NCBI GenBank assembly: GCA_024235835.1
Contig: JACKLQ010000003.1
Span: forward strand, 1 to 64,000
Direction: 5' to 3'
Length of the DNA: 64,000 nucleotides
Source: Thiobacillus sp.
Lineage (GTDB): Bacteria > Pseudomonadota > Gammaproteobacteria > Burkholderiales > Thiobacillaceae
The position numbers were made by a program, and so were the translations under genes. The notes beneath the pieces are model-generated. The model searched no databases and was not told the DNA's origin. It saw only the letters and a program-made list of their open reading frames with translations. Shown here piece after piece: positions 31,463-40,261 of this stretch (position 1 is its first letter; the number at the start of each line of letters is the position of its first letter).

Positions 31463-31942
31463 ATGGCATCTGTGAACAAGGTCATTCTCATCGGCAACCT
31501 GGGCGCGGACCCGGAGGTGCGTTACCTGCCCAGCGGCGAGGCCGTGGCAAACCTGCGCATCGCCACAACGGAAAACTGGAAGGACCGGGACGGCAACAAG
31601 CAGGAAGCCACGGAATGGCACCGGGTGAGCTTCTTCGGCAAGATCGCCGAGGTATGTGGCCAGTACCTGAAGAAGGGCAGCGCCGTCTACGTGGAAGGTT
31701 CCATCCGCACCCGCAAGTGGCAGGACAAGGACGGCCAGGACAAGTACACCACCGAAATCCGGGGCGACCGCATGCAGATGCTGGGCAGCCGTGGCGGTGG
31801 CGGTGGTGGCGGCGTGGCCGACTACGACAACGAAGGCATGGACGCGCCGCCTTCCCGCGGCGGTGGCGGTGGCAGCAAACCCAGCCGCCCCGGCGACAGC
31901 AGCGGCTTCGGCAGCATGCCGGACGACGACATCCCCTTCTGA
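31463..31942 (+). CDS. ssb: Single-stranded DNA-binding protein
   Basis: A 159-residue SSB that coats single-stranded DNA in replication and repair. The OB fold is complete (MASVNKVILIGNLGADPEVR, ATEWHRVSFFGKIAEVCGQY, GSAVYVEGSIRTRKWQDKDG). A Gly-rich linker follows and the tail ends MPDDDIPF, the acidic tip that binds partner enzymes. AAAGGAAA precedes ATG 31463. A rho-independent terminator follows. Confidence 0.98.
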   Translation: MASVNKVILIGNLGADPEVRYLPSGEAVANLRIATTENWKDRDGNKQEATEWHRVSFFGKIAEVCGQYLKKGSAVYVEGSIRTRKWQDKDGQDKYTTEIRGDRMQMLGSRGGGGGGGVADYDNEGMDAPPSRGGGGGSKPSRPGDSSGFGSMPDDDIPF

Positions 31943-31973
31943 GCAGTTTGACCAGGACGCCACCCAGGAAATT

Positions 31974-32000
31974 ACCGGCCTCCACGGCCGGTTTTCTTTT
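31974..32000 (+). terminator. Rho-independent terminator after ssb
   Basis: ACCGGCC, a short loop and GGCCGGT are followed by TTTCTTTTT. It lies 30 bases after the ssb stop and before the next gene. Confidence 0.8.
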
Positions 32001-32039
32001 TCCAGCCGCCAGACAAGCCATGGAGCGGCAAGACCGAAC

Positions 32040-32990
32040 ATGCCCAAGGGCTTCCTGAAACGGCTGCTGGGTCCCGGCAAGGATCCCGGTCTGGCCGAGA
32101 TCATCGCCTGGTCAATAGACCAGGTGGAACCCCGCCTGCGCCAGGCCGGCGGCTTTCCCCAGCGCTATGCCGACGTGGTCAGCCATGCCTGGGCCTACTG
32201 CCGCGACCTGGCTGCCCGGATGCCCGGCCCGATGGAGGTCAGTCCCCTGGCCTTCGCCCGGGACCCTTCGGTCCACGCCCTGTTTGCATCGCCTGAAAGC
32301 ATCGTCCAGGCCCTGGTCAAGAGCCGGGCCGTGCGCGACTGGCATCTGGACCCGGGGAATGGCCTGGAAGCATTCGCCCTCATGGGGGTCCGCCTCCGGG
32401 AGAAGGCCGTGCTGGGCATGGAAGATCACAACGGAATGCTTTGCCGGGACGTGGCCCAGAAGGCCGTCTATTTCTCCGACCACACCTTCAGCAACCTGGG
32501 CAACACCCTGGCGAATACCCAGGCCCTGCTGGCACGACAGTTTCTCGCCAGCCTGCTGGGCCGGGTGAAGGAAAAGCTGGAAGCGCTGCGCCAGCATAGG
32601 CACCACCTGGAACGCGAGCGCGACGAACTGCGTGCCCGGCTGCGCTCCACCCCAGGCAACGCGGTCCATGAGGCCAACCTGAAACAGACGCTGGCGGCCT
32701 TGAGCGACGCTGTGGCGGCCCTGGACCTGCGCAGCTACGCCAATCATTTCGACGCCGTGCTCCGGCATCCGGAGCGATACCTCAGCCTGCGCGGCCTGTC
32801 CCTCTCCCTGGATGCCATGGGCATACTCCGCCAGGATGCGGGGGATGCCCAGGCGCGCCCCCTGAATCTGTATGAAATGGCCTGCCGTGACCGTCGGCAC
32901 TGGATCGTGATGCTGGTGCACTGCCGGCTGGATGAACTCCCGCCTTATCAGGAAAGGCTGGCGACGGAAGAGCGCTGGCTGGCGATCTGA
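32040..32990 (+). CDS. Hypothetical protein with central coiled coil
   Basis: The 316-residue protein is not recognised. It is soluble by composition. The start MPKGFLKRLLGPGKDPGLAE is basic, the middle contains a probable coiled coil (VKEKLEALRQHRHHLERERD, about residues 180-215), and the end is acidic. ATG 32040 follows the ssb terminator, so it should have its own promoter in the 40-base gap or within ssb; I cannot identify it. The following fadL-like gene starts 72 bases after its stop on the same strand. Confidence 0.7.
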   Translation: MPKGFLKRLLGPGKDPGLAEIIAWSIDQVEPRLRQAGGFPQRYADVVSHAWAYCRDLAARMPGPMEVSPLAFARDPSVHALFASPESIVQALVKSRAVRDWHLDPGNGLEAFALMGVRLREKAVLGMEDHNGMLCRDVAQKAVYFSDHTFSNLGNTLANTQALLARQFLASLLGRVKEKLEALRQHRHHLERERDELRARLRSTPGNAVHEANLKQTLAALSDAVAALDLRSYANHFDAVLRHPERYLSLRGLSLSLDAMGILRQDAGDAQARPLNLYEMACRDRRHWIVMLVHCRLDELPPYQERLATEERWLAI

Positions 32991-33062
32991 TCTACCCGTT
33001 GCCCCGGCCGGACACTAAACTCCGGCTCAGGCGCCATCGACACAATGAAAAAGGGGATTTGA

Positions 33063-34340
33063 ATGAAGCCTATGCAGTTCAGCTGGGGCCTGGCCGGCCT
33101 TTTGGGTGCGACCATGGCCCAGGCCGCGGGTTTTGCCCTCATCGAACAGAACGCCAGCGGTCTTGGCAACGCCTACGCCGGCCAGGCGGCGGTGGCCCAG
33201 GATGCCAGCACGGTGTTTTTCAACCCGGCTGGCATGTCGCGGCTCGATGGCCGGCAACTGGTGGCCGCTGCCCACGCCATCCTGCCGTCGGCGGAATTCG
33301 CCGATACCGGCAGCACCCTGAGCCTCAACCAGGCCACGCTAGGTGGCAACGGGGGTGACGCAGGCACCCTGGCTCTGGCGCCCAACCTTTTTTACGTCAT
33401 GCCCCTCGGCGAGCGCATGAGATTCGGCCTGGGCATCAGCGCGCCCTTCGGCCTGGTCACCGAATACGACCCCAACTGGGCGGGACGGTTTCACGCGGTG
33501 AAATCCGATCTTCAGACAATCAATGTCAATCCCTCCCTGGCCTACAAGATCAACGATACCTGGTCGGCGGGCCTTGGCATCAACGCCCAGCAGGCCAAGG
33601 CCGAGTTAAGCAAGATGGCCAACTACGGCGCAGCCGGCGCTCCGTTCGCAAACCTGGAAGGCCTGGCGACGGTGAAGGGCGACGACTGGGGCTGGGGCTA
33701 CAACCTGGGCATCCTCTACGAGCCCAGTGCGGATCTGCGCATTGGTTTCAGCTACCGGTCCAAGATCGACTACATCCTGGAAGGGACCGTGACCTACGGA
33801 AACCGTCCCATTGCACTGGCCGGCGTGCCCAGCCTGCAAGACGGTCCCGTGACCGCGAAGACCGCCATGCCGGCCAGCGCCTCCCTGAGCCTCTACAAGG
33901 TCCTTTCGCCGGGGTGGGACCTGCTGGCGGATGCCAGCTGGACTCAATGGAACGTCTTCGATCGGCTCACCGTGCGCCGCACCAGCGGGCTCCTGGTGGA
34001 CGACACCATCGAAAACTGGCACAACTCTTGGCGTTTTTCCTTGGGTGCAAACCGCCACGTCAGCGAACGCATGACCTGGCGCTTCGGCCTGGCCTTCGAT
34101 GAAAGTCCGGTTCCCGATGCCACCCGCACTCCGCGCATCCCGGATGCCGACCGCTTCTGGCTGGCCCTCGGCCTGCAGTACCGCATGGACAAGAAGCGCG
34201 CGCTGGACGTAGGTTATACCCACATCTTCGTGGACAACTCCCGGATCAATATCTCCCCCACTGCCACCGTGGGCGCCCTCGTGGGAAATTACGAAAACAA
34301 GATCGACATTCTGAGCGCCCAGTACACCCACAGCTTCTGA
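33063..34340 (+). CDS. FadL-family outer membrane channel
   Basis: The 425-residue protein starts with a signal peptide (MKPMQFSWGLAGLLGATMAQ, cleavage likely after AQA) and continues AGFALIEQNASGLGNAYAGQ, the N-terminal hatch of FadL/TodX/OMPP1 proteins, then DASTVFFNPAGMSRL. The remainder is beta-strand-rich and ends in Phe (YTHSF), the outer-membrane insertion signal. Such channels admit long-chain fatty acids or hydrophobic compounds. The gene ends six bases before an acyl-activating enzyme gene, so uptake and activation of fatty acids are probably coupled. Confidence 0.92.
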   Translation: MKPMQFSWGLAGLLGATMAQAAGFALIEQNASGLGNAYAGQAAVAQDASTVFFNPAGMSRLDGRQLVAAAHAILPSAEFADTGSTLSLNQATLGGNGGDAGTLALAPNLFYVMPLGERMRFGLGISAPFGLVTEYDPNWAGRFHAVKSDLQTINVNPSLAYKINDTWSAGLGINAQQAKAELSKMANYGAAGAPFANLEGLATVKGDDWGWGYNLGILYEPSADLRIGFSYRSKIDYILEGTVTYGNRPIALAGVPSLQDGPVTAKTAMPASASLSLYKVLSPGWDLLADASWTQWNVFDRLTVRRTSGLLVDDTIENWHNSWRFSLGANRHVSERMTWRFGLAFDESPVPDATRTPRIPDADRFWLALGLQYRMDKKRALDVGYTHIFVDNSRINISPTATVGALVGNYENKIDILSAQYTHSF

Positions 34341-34346
34341 CCACCC

Positions 34347-35882
34347 ATGACCGGAACCCTCTTCTCGGCCCTGGTGGCCGCCAGCCGCGAATTCGGCCGC
34401 TCCTCGCCCGGGCGCTGGGAGGACATGAAGCCCGGCAGCTATGCCTACGGCGACCTGCTGAAGATGACCCTGGCCCTGGGGCGTCTGGCTGCCAAGGTCA
34501 CGGCGCCGGGGGAGCACGTGGGAGTGCTGATGCCCAACCTGGCGGCCACCGTGGGTCTCATGGTGGGCCTCTCAGCCTTCCGCCGCGTGCCCTGCATGCT
34601 CAACTTCACGGCAGGCACCGAAGGCATGCAGAAAGCCTGCCACGCCGCCAACGTGGGCACGGTCATCACCTCCCGCGAGTTCCTGCGCAAGGCGGGACTG
34701 GTGGAAACGGTCCAGGGCCTGAGGCGGGTACGCATCCTCTACCTGGAAGACCTGCGCAAGGACTTCGGTTTGGCGGACAAGCTCTGGCTCATGGGCTTCG
34801 CCCTGTGGTTTCCCCTGGCCGCCGTACCCCGGGGCGATGCCGAGGCCCCCGCCGTGGTGATCTTCACCTCCGGCTCGGAAGGCAAGCCCAAGGGGGTGGT
34901 GCTGTCCCACCGGGCCCTGCTGGCCAACGTGGAGCAGATCATGAACTTCCTGCCCATCGGCCCGGAGGACAAGGTTTTCAACTGCCTGCCCATCTTCCAT
35001 TCCTTCGGCCTCACGGCGGGCACCCTGCTGCCCATGCTGAGCGGCGCCCGCCTGGTGCTCTACCCCACGCCCCTGCACTTCAAGGAAATCCCCAAGCTCA
35101 TCGGCGAGAAGCAGGCCACGGCCCTGTTCGGCAGCAGCACCTTCCTCAGCCACTATGCCCGCCACGCCGAGCCGGACGACCTGAAATCCCTGCGCTACGT
35201 GGTGGCGGGGGCGGAAAAGCTGGCGGAACCGGTGCGCCGCGTGTGGAAGGACAGGTTCGGCGTGGACGTGCTGGAGGGCTACGGCGCCACGGAGACCGCG
35301 CCGGTGCTGTCCGTGAACCGGCCCCAGGACAACCGGCCGGGCACCGTGGGCCGCCTGCTGCCGGGCATCGAGGCCCGCATCGTGCCGGTGGAGGGCATCG
35401 AGCGGGGTGGCGAACTCCACGTGCGGGCCCCCAACCTGCTGTCCGGCTACTACCGCTATGAGAATCCGGGCGTCCTGGCGCCGCCCTGGTCCGAGCTGGG
35501 GACAGGCTGGTACAACCTGGGGGACGTGGTGGAGCTGGACGCCAACGGCTACCTCACCATCCTGGGCCGCCTCAAGCGCTTCGCCAAGGTGGCGGGGGAG
35601 ATGATCTCCCTGGAGGTGGTGGAGGCCCTGGCCCGGGCCGCCTCTCCGGAGGCCCTCCACGCCGCCACCTGCGTGCCGGACCCGGGACGGGGCGAGTCCA
35701 TCATCCTGTTCACCACGGACGGCAACCTGGCGCGGGAACCCCTGGCCCAGGCCGCCAAGGCCCATGGCCTGCCGGAAATCGCCCTGCCCCGACGCATCCG
35801 CGTGGTGGACGCCCTCCCCGTGCTGGGCACCGGCAAGGTGGATTACGTGGGGCTGAAGGCCATGGCCGAGGAAGCGGCATGA
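34347..35882 (+). CDS. AMP-dependent acyl-CoA/acyl-ACP synthetase, Aas-like
   Basis: The 511-residue enzyme adenylates a fatty acid and passes it to CoA or ACP. Motifs: VVIFTSGSEGKPKGVVLSHR (P-loop), VLEGYGATETAPVLSVN, WYNLGDVVELDANGYLTILG and GTGKVDYVGL with the C-terminal Lys. The closest resemblance I see is the synthetase half of Aas, the enzyme recycling lysophospholipids; the PlsC acyltransferase half of Aas is absent. It is encoded six bases after the FadL-type channel, which suggests handling of imported fatty acids. Confidence 0.85.
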   Translation: MTGTLFSALVAASREFGRSSPGRWEDMKPGSYAYGDLLKMTLALGRLAAKVTAPGEHVGVLMPNLAATVGLMVGLSAFRRVPCMLNFTAGTEGMQKACHAANVGTVITSREFLRKAGLVETVQGLRRVRILYLEDLRKDFGLADKLWLMGFALWFPLAAVPRGDAEAPAVVIFTSGSEGKPKGVVLSHRALLANVEQIMNFLPIGPEDKVFNCLPIFHSFGLTAGTLLPMLSGARLVLYPTPLHFKEIPKLIGEKQATALFGSSTFLSHYARHAEPDDLKSLRYVVAGAEKLAEPVRRVWKDRFGVDVLEGYGATETAPVLSVNRPQDNRPGTVGRLLPGIEARIVPVEGIERGGELHVRAPNLLSGYYRYENPGVLAPPWSELGTGWYNLGDVVELDANGYLTILGRLKRFAKVAGEMISLEVVEALARAASPEALHAATCVPDPGRGESIILFTTDGNLAREPLAQAAKAHGLPEIALPRRIRVVDALPVLGTGKVDYVGLKAMAEEAA

Positions 35883-35900
35883 CGCATGGCGCCTGGACCC

Positions 35901-35946
35901 TTGAAAGCGTCGGACGCGGCTAAATATAAGAAATCGTTGATATAAT
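35901..35946 (+). promoter_or_regulatory. Candidate promoters upstream of fmdB
   Basis: TTGAAA (35901) and TATAAG (35925) are 18 bases apart, and a perfect TATAAT stands at 35941 with a weak -35 around 35918. The stretch is clearly AT-richer than its surroundings and lies just before a GGAGG ribosome site. Confidence 0.55.
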
Positions 35947-35974
35947 TCGCGCAATTTCGCCTTTGGAGGTCACC

Positions 35975-36223
35975 ATGCCCATCTACGCCTACAAGTGCTC
36001 CGACTGTGGTTTCGAACAGGACGTCATGCAGAAGGTCAGCGACACTCCCCTCACCATGTGCCCCCAGTGCGGCAAGGCCAGCTTCAGCAAGCAGATCACC
36101 GCAGCCGGCTTCCAGCTGAAGGGCAACGGCTACTACGCCACCGACTTCAAGAACGGTTCCAAGCCCGCCGACAAGCCCTCCCCGGCCTGCGGCACCGGAG
36201 CCTGCCCCGCTTGTACCAGCTGA
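35975..36223 (+). CDS. FmdB-type zinc-ribbon protein
   Basis: The 82-residue protein begins MPIYAYKCSDCGFEQDVMQK and has a second Cys pair in MCPQCGKASFSK, a zinc ribbon of the FmdB family (putative regulators). The C-terminus carries three further Cys (ACGTGACPACTS). GGAGGTCACC precedes ATG 35975. The order fmdB, DUF502, aspS is conserved in betaproteobacteria, though a hairpin separates this gene from the next. Confidence 0.92.
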   Translation: MPIYAYKCSDCGFEQDVMQKVSDTPLTMCPQCGKASFSKQITAAGFQLKGNGYYATDFKNGSKPADKPSPACGTGACPACTS

Positions 36224-36242
36224 CGCGCCTCCAACCCGCTCA

Positions 36243-36278
36243 TCGGGCAAACGCATCCGGCGTTTGCCCGATTTGTTT
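36243..36278 (+). terminator. Strong hairpin between fmdB and the DUF502 gene
   Basis: TCGGGCAAACGC pairs perfectly with GCGTTTGCCCGA around five bases and is followed by TTTGTTT. It should terminate or attenuate transcription from fmdB into the downstream genes. Confidence 0.75.
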
Positions 36279-36288
36279 ATAAGCCGCC

Positions 36289-36915
36289 ATGGCCGCGCTC
36301 AAACGCTACTTCCTCACGGGCCTTCTGGTCCTCGTGCCCCTGGGCATCACCTTCTGGGTGATGACGGCCCTGCTGGACATGATGGACCAGACCCTGCTGC
36401 TGCTGCCGGAACCCTGGCGGCCGGAGGCCTGGCTGGGCTTCCGCATCCCTGGCCTGGGGGTCATCCTCACGGCGGCGGTGGTCCTGGTCACGGGCCTGGC
36501 GGCCACCAACCTGCTGGGCCAGCGCCTGGTGGCCCTGTGGGAGGGCCTGATGAACCGCATCCCCGTGGTGAAGTCCATCTACGGCAGCGTCAAGCAGGTG
36601 TCCGACAGCCTCTTCTCCGGCACGGGCATGGCCTTCAAGAAGGTGCTGCTGGTGCACTACCCCCACCCCCAGGCCTGGTCCCTGGCCTTCCAGACCAATG
36701 TGCCGGAAGAGGTGAACGATAAGTTGCCGGCGGATCATGTGGCGGTGTTCATCCCCACCACCCCCAGCCCGGTGAACGGCTTCTATTTCTACGTGAGGCG
36801 GGACGAGATCATCGAGCTGGACATGAGCGTGGACGCCGCCCTCAAGGCCATCGTCTCCATGGGCGTGGTCACCGCCAACATCAAACCCTCCGCCAACAAC
36901 TACCCCGGCGATTAA
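36289..36915 (+). CDS. DUF502 membrane protein
   Basis: The 208-residue protein has two membrane helices (about 8-28, YFLTGLLVLVPLGITFWVMT, and about 55-78, VILTAAVVLVTGLAATNLLG) followed by IPVVKSIYGSVKQVSDSLFS, the core signature of DUF502, and a soluble C-terminal domain. Its function is unknown. It lies 27 bases upstream of aspS on the same strand, the usual neighbour. Confidence 0.92.
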   Translation: MAALKRYFLTGLLVLVPLGITFWVMTALLDMMDQTLLLLPEPWRPEAWLGFRIPGLGVILTAAVVLVTGLAATNLLGQRLVALWEGLMNRIPVVKSIYGSVKQVSDSLFSGTGMAFKKVLLVHYPHPQAWSLAFQTNVPEEVNDKLPADHVAVFIPTTPSPVNGFYFYVRRDEIIELDMSVDAALKAIVSMGVVTANIKPSANNYPGD

Positions 36916-36941
36916 GTTCGACAGAAACCAGGAACAAGAAC

Positions 36942-38735
36942 ATGCGTGATCTCTACTGCGGCGCCGTGAACGCCGACCACATTGGCCAGACTGTCACCCT
37001 CTGCGGCTGGGCACATCGCCGGCGCGACCACGGCGGCGTCATCTTCGTCGACCTGCGGGACCGGGAAGGCATGGTGCAGGTGGTCATCGACCCGGATACC
37101 CCCGAGGCCTTCAAGGTGGCGGAAGACACCCGATCCGAATTCGTGCTGAAGGTGGTGGGCAAGGTGCGCGCCCGTCCCGCCGGCACCGAGAACCCCAACA
37201 TGCCCACGGGCATGATCGAGGTGCTCACCCAGAACCTGGAAGTGCTGAACCCCTCCCTGACGCCCCCGTTCCAGATGGACGAGGACAACATCAACGAGAA
37301 CATCCGCCTGCAGTACCGCTACCTGGACCTGCGCCGGGAACCCATGCAGCACAACATGCGCCTGCGCTACCGGGTGGCGAAGCTGATGCGGGACTACCTG
37401 GACCAGCACGGCTTCATGGACATCGAGACCCCCATGCTCACCCGCTCCACGCCGGAAGGGGCCCGGGACTACCTGGTGCCCTCCCGCGTGCACGACGGCA
37501 TGTTCTACGCCCTGCCCCAGTCGCCCCAGCTGTTCAAGCAGCTCCTGATGGTGTCCGGCTTCGACCGCTACTTCCAGATCGTCAAGTGCTTCCGGGACGA
37601 GGACCTGCGGGCCGACCGCCAGCCCGAGTTCACCCAGGTGGACCTGGAGATGTCCTTCGTGGAAGAGAACGACGTCATGGGCCTGGTGGAAGGCATGATC
37701 CGGGACATGTTCAAGCAGGCCCAGGACATCGACCTGCCCAACCCCTTCCCCCGCATGACCTACGCCGAGGCCATGGGCCGCTACGGCTCCGACAAGCCGG
37801 ACATGCGCGTCACCCTGGAGATCACCGAACTCACCGACGTCATGAAGGACGTGGACTTCAAGGTCTTCTCCGGCCCCGCCAACGCCGGCAACGGCCGGGT
37901 GGCCGCCATCCGCGTGCCCCGGGGCGGCGAGTTCAGCCGGGGCGAGATCGATGCCTGGACCGAGTTCGTGAAGATCTACGGCGCCAAGGGCCTGGCCTAC
38001 ATCAAGGTCAACGAGAAGGCCAAGGGCCGGGACGGCCTGCAATCCCCCATCGTCAAGAACCTCCACGACGCCGCCCTGGCGGAGATCATCGCCCGCACCG
38101 GCGCGGAGGACGGCGACATCCTGTTCTTCGGCGCCGACAAGGCCAAGATCGTCAACGATGCCCTGGGCGCCCTGCGCGCCAGGATCGGCCACGAGAAAGG
38201 CTACGTGGACGGCCGGGCCTGGGCCCCGTTGTGGGTGGTGGACTTCCCCATGTTCGAGTTCAACGAAGACGAGAGCCGGTGGGACGCCCTGCATCACCCC
38301 TTCACCGGCCCCAAGGACGGCCACGAGGAACTCCTCTCCACCGATCCCGGCAAGGCCCTGTCCAAGGCCTACGACATGGTGCTGAACGGCTGGGAGGTGG
38401 GGGGCGGCTCCATCCGTATCCACCGGGAGGAGGTGCAGGAGAAGGTCTTCGGCGCCCTGAACATCGGCGAGACCGAGCGCCAGGAGAAGTTCGGCTTCCT
38501 GCTGGATGCCCTGAAGTATGGCGCCCCACCCCACGGCGGCCTGGCCTTTGGCCTGGACCGTCTGGTGACCTTGATGACCGGCGCCGAATCCATCCGCGAC
38601 GTGATCGCCTTCCCCAAGACCCAGCGGGCTTCCTGCCTGATGACCAGCGCGCCCAATGCGGTGGACGAGAAGCAGCTGCGGGAACTGCATATCCGTCTGC
38701 GGAATACGGCGGGGACGGGCACGCCGGCGGCGTAA
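36942..38735 (+). CDS. aspS: Aspartyl-tRNA synthetase
   Basis: The 597-residue class II synthetase charges tRNA-Asp (in many such bacteria also tRNA-Asn when asparaginyl synthetase is absent). An OB-fold anticodon domain (CGWAHRRRDHGGVIFVDLRD) comes first. The catalytic domain has motif 2 in FDRYFQIVKCFRDEDLRADR followed by QPEFTQVDLEMSF, the bacterial GAD insertion, and motif 3 in HGGLAFGLDRLVTLMTG. Length is typical of the bacterial form. Whether it is non-discriminating cannot be settled from the window. Confidence 0.97.
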   Translation: MRDLYCGAVNADHIGQTVTLCGWAHRRRDHGGVIFVDLRDREGMVQVVIDPDTPEAFKVAEDTRSEFVLKVVGKVRARPAGTENPNMPTGMIEVLTQNLEVLNPSLTPPFQMDEDNINENIRLQYRYLDLRREPMQHNMRLRYRVAKLMRDYLDQHGFMDIETPMLTRSTPEGARDYLVPSRVHDGMFYALPQSPQLFKQLLMVSGFDRYFQIVKCFRDEDLRADRQPEFTQVDLEMSFVEENDVMGLVEGMIRDMFKQAQDIDLPNPFPRMTYAEAMGRYGSDKPDMRVTLEITELTDVMKDVDFKVFSGPANAGNGRVAAIRVPRGGEFSRGEIDAWTEFVKIYGAKGLAYIKVNEKAKGRDGLQSPIVKNLHDAALAEIIARTGAEDGDILFFGADKAKIVNDALGALRARIGHEKGYVDGRAWAPLWVVDFPMFEFNEDESRWDALHHPFTGPKDGHEELLSTDPGKALSKAYDMVLNGWEVGGGSIRIHREEVQEKVFGALNIGETERQEKFGFLLDALKYGAPPHGGLAFGLDRLVTLMTGAESIRDVIAFPKTQRASCLMTSAPNAVDEKQLRELHIRLRNTAGTGTPAA

Positions 38736-38832
38736 GGCTGGTTTGCTCCCCTCGCCCGCAAGCGGGAGAGGGGGCTGGGGAGAGGGAAAGCTTTTGCTCT
38801 GAAATACCTCTAGCGGTATGCAAAGGGTGATT

Positions 38833-39017
38833 GGCCGGGGGTGCCCGGCGGCACGTTCCTTTTCTTGATCGGCCAAGAAAAGGAACCAAAAGAAGGCCGC
38901 CCCGCTTCCGTCGAAACCCCGAGAATTTCAGACTCGCCTGGGGCAGCGAAAGAACTCGCTTCGCTCAGACACCTTTCGCTGGCCTGCGGCAACCCCAGTC
39001 AAGTCCGAAATTCTCGG
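38833..39017 (+). repeat. Structured intergenic repeat family 2, left copy
   Basis: The 342-base gap between aspS and the GIY-YIG gene contains this element. It begins GGCCGGGGGTGCCCGGCGGC, has an inner palindrome (TCCTTTTCTT pairing with AAGAAAAGGA), then CGCCCCGCTTCCGTCG, and ends in a large loop closed by CCGAGAATTTC (38919-38929) and GAAATTCTCGG (39007-39017). The same plan, in opposite orientation and with different stem bases, occurs at 40013-40203. The rest of the gap shows only a GC-rich hairpin after aspS (near 38750-38775). Confidence 0.7.
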
Positions 39018-39077
39018 CGCCGGCAGAGGGGCAGTAAACCGGCAAATGCCGCTGCGTATATCCCGCAGGCTTTATAG

Positions 39078-39926
39078 CTAACTTTCCTCAAGTTCCTTCA
39101 GGGTCTTTCCATCAGCGTTTTTCCAGGCGGTAAGGCCATTGGCCCCTCCCCCGTGAATCACTGCTGCTGCGGCGCTTGGACTAGCAAATTCAGAATCTTT
39201 GGTGAACAAGAAGAAGCCATCCTTTTCCACAAGGATTCCGTCTTTGACCAACTTTTTCCGCAGCGCAACAACGAATGGATGCTGTGCTTCGGCTGAAGGA
39301 CGCTCCGCAACTACCGCTGTGGAATCTTTGAAAATAACGAACCCAGCCTCAGTACGCTGACCATGAGCAATGGCACCTTTATTCTTACAAACAAGCTGAT
39401 GCTGGGGTGTCACGCTTTTCTTCGAACCTGCAATGGGAGTAAGGAGATCAGACCCTAAAACAGGCAATACCTGCTGAATTCGTGAAAGGAAAACCTCCAT
39501 ATCCTCCCGGTCTGACTCGGGAAGCTTGGGATTCGAGCTGTTTGAATTTTCTAGGCGGTATCGGCCTGCGTTCTTTGCTTCGATCAGAAGACGGTTTTCG
39601 AGGTATCGGATGTGCGCCTTTGTTAAGTTTTCGTCTTTGCTCACAAACACCACAACGGCATTCCAGAAATCCTTGGCCTTATGTTGTTTTAGGCGGTCAC
39701 GGATTACCTCTGCCTCACCGATGTAAGCCAAGGCGTCGCCACTTTCCGGGTCTTCGCCAAAAAGGAAATAGACGCCCGCACTTTCAGATTCTTCCCGAAG
39801 AAGGAGATCCTCAAGTTCTGTGCGCGGAGTAGCAAGTGCTTTGCCAGTCCAATTTGAGACCTCTCCGACACGAAGACGCTTTGCGTCACCATACGGAAGA
39901 AAGAGTTTGATGGTCGCTGATGTCAT
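39078..39926 (-). CDS. GIY-YIG nuclease-like protein with DUF4357
   Basis: The 282-residue protein contains a GIY-YIG-like core in which SAGVYFLFGEDPESGDALAYIGEAE supplies the first two strands (seen as GVYFLF and LAYIGEAE), then IRDRLKQHK and FVSKDENLTKAHIRYLENRL with the catalytic-type Glu. The C-terminus (AAAVIHGGGANGLTAWKNA) fits DUF4357, often joined to such nucleases. I place the start at ATG 39926 (MTSATIKLFLPYGDAKRLRV); ATG 39968 is also in frame. The base composition is clearly less GC-rich than neighbours, and two inverted repeats flank the gene, so it was probably acquired. Cellular role unknown; related proteins occur in defence and mobile contexts. Confidence 0.82.
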   Translation of the reverse strand: MTSATIKLFLPYGDAKRLRVGEVSNWTGKALATPRTELEDLLLREESESAGVYFLFGEDPESGDALAYIGEAEVIRDRLKQHKAKDFWNAVVVFVSKDENLTKAHIRYLENRLLIEAKNAGRYRLENSNSSNPKLPESDREDMEVFLSRIQQVLPVLGSDLLTPIAGSKKSVTPQHQLVCKNKGAIAHGQRTEAGFVIFKDSTAVVAERPSAEAQHPFVVALRKKLVKDGILVEKDGFFLFTKDSEFASPSAAAAVIHGGGANGLTAWKNADGKTLKELEES

Positions 39927-40012
39927 AACAAACCTGGTGTCATGCCTGATCTGTGCCTTGATAGTCATGCTACCTCATGCCAAGCACAGGCACCCCATTC
40001 CCCTCTGAGTCG

Positions 40013-40203
40013 CCAATTTTTCCCAGCCCGTCTGGGGGTAGTCGGCGAGTATGTTTGAGCCCCGCAGGGGCGAGTTACGCAGCCGCCCGGTCGGGCTGGG
40101 AAAAATTGGGTACCCGAAGGGCGACGAAGCGGGGCGCGGCTTCTTTGGTTACTTTCTTCATCGCGTAATGAAGAAAGTGACGTGCTGCCGGGCACCCCCG
40201 GCC
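40013..40203 (-). repeat. Structured intergenic repeat family 2, right copy (inverted)
   Basis: Mirror-image counterpart of 38833-39017. Its large stem is CCAATTTTTCCCAGCCCG (40013-40030) with CGGGCTGGGAAAAATTGG (40092-40109), 18 perfect pairs. The inner palindrome is ACTTTCTTCAT with ATGAAGAAAGT, and the outer end CCGGGCACCCCCGGCC matches the left copy's inverted end. The stem bases differ completely between copies while the layout and the CGAAGCGGGGCG-type core are kept. Confidence 0.7.
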
Positions 40204-40261
40204 AAACGCCCTGGGCTTACGTGAGGCTGGCTGCCAAACGCCATGACGCGACACCGGGACA

